A DNA stretch of 9,344 bases. Origin: Chloroflexota bacterium (GTDB lineage: Bacteria; Chloroflexota; Anaerolineae; B4-G1; SLSP01). The stretch is taken from NCBI GenBank assembly GCA_012798275.1, contig JAAZNO010000595.1, positions 1-9,344 on the forward strand, given 5' to 3'. The notes below the pieces were generated by a model. That model made no database searches and was not told where the DNA came from. It worked only from the letters and a program-made list of their open reading frames with translations. This document shows, piece after piece, positions 1-6,083 of this stretch. The stretch's first letter is position 1. Every line of letters starts with the position of its first letter. The translations under genes and the position numbers were made by a program.

Positions 1-86
1 AATTGGGCCTGCGCGTCGGCGTAGAGGCGCTCGGTGTGCCAGAGCGTGTCGTCGGCGTCGAAGGCGAGGATATCGAAGCGGGCCAT
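1..86 (-). CDS. HAD-superfamily hydrolase, N-terminal fragment (runs off the left edge)
   Basis: Only the first 28 codons are in the window. The translation begins MARFDILAFDADDTLWHTER. The segment FDADDTLW is HAD motif I (DxDxT), whose first Asp is the nucleophile that forms the phospho-aspartyl intermediate in this family; HAD members are mostly small-molecule phosphatases. The start ATG (86-84) is chosen because GAGGTAAG, a good ribosome-binding site, lies at 99-92, five bases upstream, and because the conserved strand begins almost at once. The gene reads leftward, divergent from the rloAB cassette. It is preceded at close range by a 25-codon ORF. The substrate cannot be inferred from so short a piece. 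Family assignment is confident; anything finer is not. Confidence 0.8.
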   Translation of the reverse strand, partial: MARFDILAFDADDTLWHTERLYADAQAQ

Positions 87-97
87 CGTTGCTTACC

Positions 98-175
98 TCA
101 GGGCGTCGAGGCGGCGCTGGCGCGAGGAGGCCGGAAGTCGCCGCGATAGCTGCGGGGGGTGAGAATGGGTTCCAT
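98..175 (-). CDS. Small ORF (25 codons) directly upstream of the HAD gene, possible leader peptide or gene remnant
   Basis: Reading leftward from ATG at 175, the product starts MEPILTPRSYRGDF and ends with a Pro/Ala/Ser/Arg-rich tail before TGA (100-98). AAAGGA at 187-182 is a plausible ribosome-binding site six bases upstream. The stop overlaps the ribosome-binding site of the HAD gene and lies 11 bases before its ATG, a geometry that would allow translational coupling. I recognise no family. The next reading frame ends in RQRRLDALR and a stop at 97-95, so a degraded or frameshifted longer gene is also possible. A run of six G at 152-158 is a spot where a sequencing indel could mislead. Evidence is spacing and signals only. 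Confidence 0.35.
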   Translation of the reverse strand: MEPILTPRSYRGDFRPPRASAASTP

Positions 176-181
176 GGGTGA

Positions 182-295
182 TCCTTTCGGTGAAGGAATG
201 AAGGAAGAGATGTAAGCAACAGCAACGGGCGCTGCAATTTCTCTATCTCTGTTGCGTCTCGATTCCTTTCAGGCTTGCAGGATACACCGAAAGGA
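182..295 (-). promoter_or_regulatory. Nested inverted repeats: candidate structured 5' leader RNA masking a ribosome-binding site
   Basis: A perfect 11-base inverted repeat (TCCTTTCGGTG at 182-192, CACCGAAAGGA at 285-295) encloses three further complementary pairs in correct order: AGGAAT 194-199 with ATTCCT 262-267, GAGA 207-210 with TCTC 257-260, and GCAACAG 216-222 with CTGTTGC 249-255. The centres of outer and inner arms nearly coincide. The apical loop (CTGCAA, 232-237) is complementary to the side bulge (TTGCAG, 275-280), which would allow a pseudoknot. Read on the minus strand, the 3' outer arm contains AAAGGA, the ribosome-binding site of the 25-codon ORF, so folding would hide it. 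I cannot match it to a known riboswitch or T-box; no T-box GGGTGG-ACC motif is seen. A mobile palindromic element is the alternative. Confidence 0.45.
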
Positions 296-356
296 CGAAT
301 TGACAAGGGCGCCGAAGTGGAGCGCCTTAGTCGGTGGATTTGAGAATTAAGTGAAG

Positions 357-419
357 AAATCTCTTGACATGTGTATATTCACGGTATATAATACTAACAG
401 GTGATGATTAAAGAGATTT
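357..419. repeat. 9-base inverted repeat flanking the rloA promoter, with inner symmetric motifs (candidate operator)
   Basis: AAATCTCTT (357-365) and AAGAGATTT (411-419) are exact inverted copies. The first covers the TT of the -35 box and the centre of symmetry (388) falls in the -10 box. Arm centres are 54 bases apart, close to five helical turns. Between them the spacer carries the near-palindrome GTGTATATTCAC (371-382, one mismatched pair), and GTATAT occurs twice with an 11-base period (373-378, 384-389). Such symmetry is typical of repressor sites, but no regulator gene is in the window, so function is inference. Confidence 0.45.
364..392 (+). promoter_or_regulatory. Consensus sigma70-type promoter of the rloAB cassette
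   Basis: TTGACA (364-369) and TATAAT (387-392) are both perfect consensus hexamers with the ideal 17-base spacer. Transcription should start near 399-400, about 45 bases before the rloA ATG. The line 361-420 has only 18 G or C in 60, in keeping with an AT-rich promoter. A perfect promoter normally needs a repressor or post-transcriptional control if the product is costly, and candidate operator symmetry surrounds it. Confidence 0.88.
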
Positions 420-451
420 ATTCTCATAAAATGCGAGGTGACTTATGTTAA
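404..451 (+). CDS. Possible 15-codon upstream ORF overlapping the rloA start
   Basis: ATG at 404 opens MIKEIYSHKMRGDLC and ends at TAA 449-451, seven bases past the first base of the rloA ATG (445), in another frame. The ATG would lie only about five bases from the predicted transcription start, so it would have to be read nearly leaderless; AGGTG touches the ATG without spacing. It could couple or compete with rloA translation. It may equally be a chance frame. Confidence 0.2.
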   Translation: MIKEIYSHKMRGDLC

Positions 452-1773
452 TCCGCTTTCATGCCAGCAACTTTCTTTCGATCCATGAAGAGGTGGAACT
501 CTCCCTCATTCCGGGCCGTGTACGCCAACACCCTGAGCATGTGATGCACGACAGTGAGGGTTGTGGCGCCGCCGTTTTGCGAGCCGCAGTGATTTATGGC
601 GCCAACGCAGCGGGCAAATCCAATCTGGTGCGTGCGATGCGTTTTGCCCAGCGCCTCATCGTAGACGGGACCCGCATCAAGCAAGCAATTCCCCGCCTCC
701 CTTTTAAGCTGTGTAAAGAGGGGACGAGTTGCCCCTCAAAATTCGAGTTCGAGTTTAAACAGGGGAAGCGCTGTTATGGCTATGGTTTTGAAGTTGACTC
801 TCAGCGAGTTCACGCCGAGTGGCTATACGAGATCAAGAAGACCACAGAGGCCCTGCTTTTCGAGCGCACTACTACGGAAGAGGGGGGCGTTGCGGTGCAG
901 TTTGGCAAGGTCGGGTTTGTGGATTCAGACGATGAGCGCACTGTGAGGGGAGTGGCGAAGGGGACGCGCCCAAATCAGCTGTTCTTGACCGAAAGTATGG
1001 AGCGTAACGTCCCCCATTTTGCCGATGTTTACCATTGGTTCAGGGAGACGTTGGCTATTATCTATCCGGAATCGAAGTATTTGCCTCTTCTCGGCAGAAT
1101 GGCCGAGAGTGATTTCGCGGCGAGTATGGCACGTTACCTGGAGCAGTTGGGGACAGGCGTTTATGGATTCGATTTGTCAGAGGTGGATCCAGAGGTGGAA
1201 TTTTCTGCCGAAATGCTGGAAGATCTGCGCGAAATGGCAGAGCCGGAAGGGAAATCTATTTTTGTGGTGGGTCCCCGGGGGGAACGTTACATCGTGGAGC
1301 TCTCAGGCGGGCAAATCCAGGCCAAGAAACTGATGTTTAAACATCAAATGGGCGATGGCGGGGAAGAGGTGCTGTTCGACATCAGGGAAGAATCGGACGG
1401 CACCCGCCGGATGTTGGATTTGCTGCCCGGCTTTGCCAATCTGACCGGTCGAGAGCAGGTGATCGTCATTGACGAATTGGATCGCAGCCTTCATCCGCGC
1501 CTCAGTTATGAATTGCTCAGACTATTTCTCGCAGATTCGGGGAACCGCAGTCAGATAATCGCGACGACCCATGAAGAAAACTTGCTTAATCTGGAATTAT
1601 TGCGACGCGATGAGATCTGGTTCATCGAAAAAGATCCTGGCGGGGCTTCGCAGCTCTATTCTTTGGAGGAATTTGCGCCCCGCTATGACAAGGATATCGA
1701 ACGGGGCTATCTGATGGGGCGTTTTGGCGCGATCCCTGTTTTTGGTCCCCCCTTTGCTGCCCGGAGGGCCTGA
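445..1773 (+). CDS. rloA: AAA15-family (RloA/AbiLi-like) ATPase of an anti-phage pair
   Basis: The 442-residue protein is a cytosolic ABC/SMC-type ATPase. The N-terminal strand MLIRFHASNFLSI is the typical AAA15 opening. Walker A is GANAAGKS (52-59), followed by a long lid or insert region. The family signature is ESDGTRR (316-322), Walker B is VIVIDELD (339-346) with HP at 350-351, and the switch histidine is in TTH (374-376). The ending GYLMGRFGAIP (421-431) is also characteristic. All catalytic elements are intact and the length fits the family. The start has GAGGTGA at 435-441, a slightly short spacing of three bases. The stop is one base before the rloB ATG, so the two are co-translated. 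In related systems (RloAB, AbiL, and more distantly PARIS) this subunit senses infection and controls a toxic partner; that role here is inferred. Sampled lines are 47-60% GC. Confidence 0.88.
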   Translation: MLIRFHASNFLSIHEEVELSLIPGRVRQHPEHVMHDSEGCGAAVLRAAVIYGANAAGKSNLVRAMRFAQRLIVDGTRIKQAIPRLPFKLCKEGTSCPSKFEFEFKQGKRCYGYGFEVDSQRVHAEWLYEIKKTTEALLFERTTTEEGGVAVQFGKVGFVDSDDERTVRGVAKGTRPNQLFLTESMERNVPHFADVYHWFRETLAIIYPESKYLPLLGRMAESDFAASMARYLEQLGTGVYGFDLSEVDPEVEFSAEMLEDLREMAEPEGKSIFVVGPRGERYIVELSGGQIQAKKLMFKHQMGDGGEEVLFDIREESDGTRRMLDLLPGFANLTGREQVIVIDELDRSLHPRLSYELLRLFLADSGNRSQIIATTHEENLLNLELLRRDEIWFIEKDPGGASQLYSLEEFAPRYDKDIERGYLMGRFGAIPVFGPPFAARRA

Positions 1774-1774
1774 C

Positions 1775-2440
1775 ATGCCTGAGAAACGCCGTTTCAAGCC
1801 CCGGCAACGTCTCAGTGGGGTGCGTGATCCCAAGCTCATCATCATTGCTACCGAGGGGGCGTGCACGGAGGGCATATACTTTGAAGATCTGGCCTCCGCG
1901 GCTTATTGCTACAACCCGCGTGTTCACGTCGAAATATTGAGGCGCGAGGAGACGCGCTCGGCTCCTGAAGACGTGCTGCAGTCTCTGGATGATTTTTACC
2001 GTCAGTACCGCCTTAAAGCGCAAGATGAGTTGTGGATTGTCCTGGATCGCGATCGCTGGGGCGACGCCAAACTGGGTCAGATTGCAAAACTGTGCGATCA
2101 AAAAGGCTATGCTATGGCTGTGAGTCATCCTTGTTTTGAGTTATGGCTGCTGTTACATCTCAAGGCATTGGATGAGTACCCTGTAGAAACACTGGATGAG
2201 TTTCGCGAGAATCGCAAGGCCGGCAGCAGAACGCGGCTTGAACATGAACTGGTGGTTTTGCTGGGAGAATACAACAAAGCCGCGCCTAGAACTGAGCATT
2301 TTCTTCCGTATGTTGCTGCGGCCATTGAGCGTGCTCGTGAATTAGATATTCATCCAGAAGATCGTTGGCCGCAAGACTTGGGGACGCGGGTGTATTTGCT
2401 CGCCGAGCATATCATGGACCGTGAGCCGCGCGTTGCCTGA
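1775..2440 (+). CDS. rloB: RloB-like protein with TOPRIM-like fold (putative effector nuclease of the RloAB/AbiL pair)
   Basis: I place the start at ATG 1775, not at an upstream in-frame ATG (1724) inside rloA, because GGAGGG (1763-1768) lies six bases before it and because the family begins with this basic segment (MPEKRRFKPR). The product has 221 residues, the usual RloB size. Family motifs are TEGACTEGIYF (26-36, acidic E27 and E32), ELWIVLDRDR (85-94, with the D91/D93 pair) and SHPCFELWLLLH (117-128). The acidic triad resembles a TOPRIM metal site, as in OLD and PARIS AriB nucleases, so it is probably the effector. Actual nuclease activity is inference. No terminator specific to this gene is visible; the hairpin at 2659-2686 may serve from the plus side too, though its T-run faces the other way. 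Confidence 0.85.
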   Translation: MPEKRRFKPRQRLSGVRDPKLIIIATEGACTEGIYFEDLASAAYCYNPRVHVEILRREETRSAPEDVLQSLDDFYRQYRLKAQDELWIVLDRDRWGDAKLGQIAKLCDQKGYAMAVSHPCFELWLLLHLKALDEYPVETLDEFRENRKAGSRTRLEHELVVLLGEYNKAAPRTEHFLPYVAAAIERARELDIHPEDRWPQDLGTRVYLLAEHIMDREPRVA

Positions 2441-2652
2441 GCCGGCCCGGTACTGGCGGTCGCACAAAACATAAGCGCTGTCAGCCGCAATGCTCACGTT
2501 TTGCACGGGCGCGGGAAGGGTGAGCCTCCGATGGAAAAACTGCTGCAAGCCAGATGTGAGGATCGAAGCCGCGACAGGCGCTCCTGAACGCTGTTTGAAC
2601 CCCTGGCTGCGTGCATTCAGCTCCATCCATGGCCCTACAAACCCTGACGGAC

Positions 2653-2686
2653 AAAAAACGTGAGCCTTGTTCCAGCAAGGCTCACG
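2653..2686 (-). terminator. Rho-independent terminator of the oxidoreductase operon
   Basis: An 11-base-pair perfect stem (CGTGAGCCTTG 2659-2669, CAAGGCTCACG 2676-2686) with a six-base loop is followed, in the minus direction, by six T (complement of 2653-2658). It lies about 25 bases past the stop of the DAO-family gene. The plus-side flank lacks a clean T-run, so for rloB it would be a weak terminator at best. Confidence 0.88.
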
Positions 2687-2708
2687 GTTCACGTTTTCGC
2701 GGTTCACG
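2685..2708. repeat. Short direct repeat CGGTTCACG, two copies
   Basis: CGGTTCACG occurs at 2685-2693 and 2700-2708 with a six-base TTTTCG between, squeezed between terminator and stop codon. Similar simple GTTCAC-type motifs occur at the other end of the same operon (6084-6099). These look like intergenic simple-sequence expansion. No function can be claimed. Confidence 0.5.
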
Positions 2709-2711
2709 CCG

Positions 2712-3881
2712 TTACTTGAGCGCTTCCATCCCCTCAAATCTGCGGTACGGTGAGAGGATCTCCAGGGTCTCCTGATCGTCCTCCGTGAGCTGCTGCGTGA
2801 CCATGCGCATGAGCAGCTCGCCCAATCCTGGCCCCAGCATGAAGCCCTGGCCGCACATGCCGATGGCCATCAGATAGCCGCTCACCTCGCGCGCCCAACC
2901 CACCAGCGGCGAGCCATCCGGCGTCATGGGATACAGGCCGCGCCACGTGCGCCGCACGCGGATGGCCGCCAATCGCGGCATGAGGTCCACCATCCGCCGT
3001 GCCACCTGCGGGAGAAACACGCTCGTCTCCCGGCAGTCGAAGCCCCAGATGCTCGGATCCGGCGTGATGCAGAACACGATCTGCCCGCTGTGCAGCTGGA
3101 AAAAGTAGTAGTTCTTCGAACCGGGCGCGGTACGGATGTCCACCACCATCGGGCCGAGGAAGTGCGCCACCGGCTCGGTGATGCCGCCCTCGTGCGAATC
3201 GGGCCGCACGGGATGGTCGAAGCCCAGCAGCGCCCCTACCTGCGCGGCCCACGCTCCCGCCGCGTTGACGACGACCGGCGCAGTGTAGGTCTCCTTATCG
3301 GTGCGGACGCCGATGATCTCGCGGTGCGGCCCGTGCGCGACCTCGCGGGTGAGGATTTCGACCACCCGCTCGTTGAAGCGGAACTCGGCGCCGGCCTGCC
3401 TTGCCGCGTCGTAGTAGGCGTGCCCTGCCAGCAGCGTCGAGCAATGCCCATCCTCCGGCGAGAACGTCCCCCCGAGCAACTCCTCGCGGTTCAGGTCGGG
3501 GATAATCTCCAGCAGGTCGTCCCGATCGTACCAGTCAATGTTGAGACCGTAGGCCTTTTGAATTTTCAACAGCGCCTTGAGCGTCTGCTCCTCCTGCTCG
3601 CGGTAGGCGACGAACGCATAACCGCCTTGCGTCCATTCGAGAGCGTGCCCGTAAGTCTCCTGCCAGTGTTTGACGATGTCCAGCGTGCGCAGGCACAGGC
3701 GGATTTTGGCCGGATCGGAATGCGTGGCGCGGATGCCGCCAATTGCTGCCTTGTTTGAGCCTTGCCCCTGGCTGGGGAGTCGCTCCAGCACGACCACCTT
3801 CAGCCCGGCTTGCGCCATCCACAGCGCCGCCGGCGTGCCCACACTTCCCGCGCCGATGATAATTACGTCATAGGTAGCCAT
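2712..3881 (-). CDS. DAO-family FAD-dependent oxidoreductase (sarcosine/imino-acid dehydrogenase beta-type subunit)
   Basis: The 389-residue protein opens with a Rossmann FAD site, VIIIGAGSVG (6-15), with acidic E33 at the end of strand 2 for the ribose. The DAO motif VVVNAAGAWA is at 203-212, and the C-terminal flavin-contact region RTWRGLYPMTPDGSPLVG is at 311-328 with GQG at 345-347. Family members oxidise amines or imino acids such as sarcosine, glycine or D-hydroxyproline. The cysteine that tethers FAD in monomeric sarcosine oxidase is not seen in the equivalent stretch. An ATG at 3941 overlaps the upstream stop, but it would add a low-complexity extension (MSNIPPSPITPSPS). I prefer 3881, which has AGGAGA six bases upstream and begins right at the fold. 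It follows the large Fe-S partner gene and is probably the catalytic subunit of one complex. The exact substrate is unknown. Confidence 0.87.
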   Translation of the reverse strand: MATYDVIIIGAGSVGTPAALWMAQAGLKVVVLERLPSQGQGSNKAAIGGIRATHSDPAKIRLCLRTLDIVKHWQETYGHALEWTQGGYAFVAYREQEEQTLKALLKIQKAYGLNIDWYDRDDLLEIIPDLNREELLGGTFSPEDGHCSTLLAGHAYYDAARQAGAEFRFNERVVEILTREVAHGPHREIIGVRTDKETYTAPVVVNAAGAWAAQVGALLGFDHPVRPDSHEGGITEPVAHFLGPMVVDIRTAPGSKNYYFFQLHSGQIVFCITPDPSIWGFDCRETSVFLPQVARRMVDLMPRLAAIRVRRTWRGLYPMTPDGSPLVGWAREVSGYLMAIGMCGQGFMLGPGLGELLMRMVTQQLTEDDQETLEILSPYRRFEGMEALK

Positions 3882-3903
3882 GTGCGTCTCCTGGGATGGT
3901 GAT

Positions 3904-3929
3904 GGGGAAGGGGTAATGGGGGAGGGGGG
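3904..3929 (+). other. Potential G-quadruplex tract between the two oxidoreductase genes
   Basis: Four G runs of 4, 4, 5 and 6 bases (3904-3907, 3910-3913, 3918-3922, 3924-3929) are separated by loops of 2, 4 and 1 bases, a textbook quadruplex-forming pattern. It lies on the plus strand, which is the template for the minus-strand operon; the mRNA is C-rich here. It falls in the stretch between the upstream stop and the preferred DAO-gene start. Confidence 0.6.
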
Positions 3930-3937
3930 TATGTTAC

Positions 3938-6067
3938 TCATTTCTCATTACTCCTTACCTCCGCTCCCGCAAACACCCCCAGCGGCACTTCCACAAAGAG
4001 CGGACGCGGCACGTTGCGGGTGACTTCGCTCAGCGGCACGCCCTCCTCGCGGAAGAGGCGCAGGATCAGATTGGTGCAGGTCTTGCTGCCACAGGCGCCC
4101 ATCTGCGCCCGCGTCACCGCCTTGATCTCATTCATGTCGCGGTAGCCTTTGCGGATCAGCGCGCGGATCTCACCCGCCGTCACGCGCTCGCAGCGACAGA
4201 CAATCTCATCGTCTTCGATGCGCGTGACCTCTTCCTCTAACGCCGCGCTAACCCACGGTTCCTGCACCCGCAAGCCCGCCAGGCGTTTGGCGATGGCCTT
4301 CGGCGCGCGCACTTTTACCAGCACCGTGTGGTCGTTGCGGCGGATCGAGCGGACATTGGCGACGGTCACTTCGCCCAGCACCTCACCCACTGCGTCGAGC
4401 GCCGTCATCACCTCGCCCTCGCGGACGCTTTCCGGCAAGAATTCATACGCCACGGTGACGAGCGGCTGCTCGGGGTCCTTCCGGTAGTCCACCAGCGTGA
4501 TCGCCAGGCCGGGGCAGATGGTGACGCATTTCTCACAGCCCAGGCATGCTTTGTGCAGTTGCACGCCCAGGTACTCCGGGACGGCGCGGATGTCGTCTTC
4601 GGGGATGGCGATGAGCTCCTGCGGACAGACCGACGTGCAGGGATTGCACGGGATCTCCTGCGAGCAATGGAACACGGGGAAGACGCCGCTTTCTTGCTCC
4701 GGGAGGCGTTCCGCGATGGTCGTGCCGGGGTGCGACTTGAGAATCTCGGCGGTGCGATACCAGTCGCGCGGGATTTCCTCCTCCGTCATGCCGAGCGCGC
4801 GGGCGATTTCCAGCCCCCTGATCTTGCCGGAGAACATCGCCGCCGACGCCTCCGCGATTTCCTCCGCGTCGCCCGCGTCGAAGACCGGGATGCCGTACTC
4901 GCGTGCTTTCGCCGTGAACTCGTTCACCGGATCGAGCCCCACGGCGATCAACACCGTATCGCACGCGAAGGACTTTTCCGTCCCGGGGATTGGCTGCCAG
5001 GCATCGTCGAGCTGCGCGATGGTGACCGATTCCACCTGATCCGTCCCGTTGGCGCTGATGACGGTGTGGCGCGTGTAGATCGGCACGCCGAAGCGCACGA
5101 GCTTGTCTTTGTGGACCTTGTAGCCGCCGCATTCGGGCAGCGCCTCCACCAATCCTACTACCTCGATGCCGGCCTGCAGTGCGTGATAGCCGGCGATCAG
5201 GCCCACGTTCCCGCCGCCCACGATAAAGAGCCGCTGCGCCGCCTTGACCAGATCGCGATTCACCAGCGTCTGGAACGCCCCCGCGCCGTACACCCCCGGC
5301 AGCGTGTTGCCCTTGAAGACGAGGGACTTTTCTCGCGCGCCGGTAGCGACGAGCAAAATCTGGGGCTTGACTAAGACGTACTGCGTGTCCTGGCCTTCGC
5401 GCTCCCCCGCCTTTTCGCTTTCCCGCAGAATCCCCACCTTCCCATCGCTGAAGACCGCGAGGGCGGTGCTGTTGAGCCAGACTGCGACGCTTTCGTGGGT
5501 GCGGACTTCGTTTTCCAGCCGCGTGGCGATGTCAATGCCGCGTGTGCCCGCGTAGACGGCATTGATCGAGCCGAAGAAGCGGTGCGTCTGGAGGACGAGC
5601 TTCCCGCCGAGGCGAGGCTTATCATCCACCAGCATGCAGCGGATGCCGCGCTGGCCCAGCTGGATCGCCGCCGACATTCCCGCCGGGCCGCCGCCGAGGA
5701 TGAGCACGGGAATTTCGACCGTCTCGACCTCGCGCAGCAGCGGCGTCTCCGTCACCGGGGGCGGATTGGGCAACCCATCCATCGGCATGACGACCATGCC
5801 CGGCGTGACCGGTGTCATACACGCCTTCACCGGTTTGCCGTCGGCGACGACCAGACATTGCGCGCATTGCCCGTTGGCGCAGAAGATGCCCTGCGGCGCG
5901 CCATCCTTGGGATGATGCCCGAAGATGCGCACGCCATGCGCGAACAGCGCCGAGGCGATCATCTCGCCGGGCCGCGCCGTGAGGGGCCGTCCTTCCCAGG
6001 TGAAAGGGAGTTCCTCTTCCGCGCTGATGGACAAAATAGGGTGTTGGGTGATACGATATTCGGCCAT
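3938..6067 (-). CDS. Multi-cofactor oxidoreductase: [2Fe-2S], FAD/NAD, two [4Fe-4S] sites and BFD-like domain in one chain
   Basis: The 709-residue protein has, in order: a ferredoxin-like [2Fe-2S] domain (C63, C68, C71, C83); a pyridine-nucleotide-disulphide oxidoreductase fold with FAD site GGGPAG (125-130) and second nucleotide site GGGNVG (284-289); two four-cysteine ferredoxin clusters (C468, C474, C477, C481 and C508, C511, C514, C518); and a BFD-like cysteine set (C624, C626, C659, C664). This matches HcnA plus HcnB, or the alpha plus gamma subunits of D-hydroxyproline dehydrogenase, fused with an inserted 2[4Fe-4S] module. It should carry electrons from the DAO subunit to an acceptor in the cytoplasm. 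The start ATG (6067-6065) has AAGGAG just upstream. The stop overlaps a possible downstream ATG (3941). Domain calls are firm. Substrate and acceptor are unknown. Confidence 0.88.
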   Translation of the reverse strand: MAEYRITQHPILSISAEEELPFTWEGRPLTARPGEMIASALFAHGVRIFGHHPKDGAPQGIFCANGQCAQCLVVADGKPVKACMTPVTPGMVVMPMDGLPNPPPVTETPLLREVETVEIPVLILGGGPAGMSAAIQLGQRGIRCMLVDDKPRLGGKLVLQTHRFFGSINAVYAGTRGIDIATRLENEVRTHESVAVWLNSTALAVFSDGKVGILRESEKAGEREGQDTQYVLVKPQILLVATGAREKSLVFKGNTLPGVYGAGAFQTLVNRDLVKAAQRLFIVGGGNVGLIAGYHALQAGIEVVGLVEALPECGGYKVHKDKLVRFGVPIYTRHTVISANGTDQVESVTIAQLDDAWQPIPGTEKSFACDTVLIAVGLDPVNEFTAKAREYGIPVFDAGDAEEIAEASAAMFSGKIRGLEIARALGMTEEEIPRDWYRTAEILKSHPGTTIAERLPEQESGVFPVFHCSQEIPCNPCTSVCPQELIAIPEDDIRAVPEYLGVQLHKACLGCEKCVTICPGLAITLVDYRKDPEQPLVTVAYEFLPESVREGEVMTALDAVGEVLGEVTVANVRSIRRNDHTVLVKVRAPKAIAKRLAGLRVQEPWVSAALEEEVTRIEDDEIVCRCERVTAGEIRALIRKGYRDMNEIKAVTRAQMGACGSKTCTNLILRLFREEGVPLSEVTRNVPRPLFVEVPLGVFAGAEVRSNEK

Positions 6068-6083
6068 AGCTGCTCCTTGCGGT

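Noticed and set aside
182..295. T-box leader interpretation of the nested hairpin
   Set aside because: The conserved T-box GGGTGG-ACC sequence is absent, and the downstream HAD gene is not a usual T-box target.
300..330. TTGACA at 300-305 as a second rloA promoter
   Set aside because: No -10 box follows at 16-18 bases; the sequence there is GC-rich.
1303..1317. LSGGQ in RloA (residues 286-290), looking like an ABC-transporter signature
   Set aside because: It lies in a probable strand well before Walker B. The AAA15 signature ESDGTRR at 316-322 is in the right place, so the match is coincidental.
1724..1774. Longer rloB reading from ATG 1724
   Set aside because: The extension lies inside rloA and has no ribosome-binding site. 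ATG 1775 has GGAGGG at ideal spacing and matches the family start.
2441..2652. Leftward open frame across the rloB to oxidoreductase gap (part of 2342-2737) with protein-like composition
   Set aside because: It runs antisense through rloB and the terminator, has no start signal and no recognisable motif. No tRNA-like fold is seen either. At most it is a decayed remnant.
3882..3941. 20-residue N-terminal extension of the DAO-family protein from ATG 3941
   Set aside because: The extension is low-complexity Ser/Pro from G-rich junction DNA. The ATG at 3881 has a better ribosome-binding site and begins right at the FAD-binding strand.
4328..5374. Long rightward frames opposite the 709-residue gene (also 3090-3758, 5495-6136, 6632-7285)
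   Set aside because: They are antisense frames in GC-rich genes, with Arg/His/Ala-rich composition and no motifs. The minus-strand genes have clear domain signatures.
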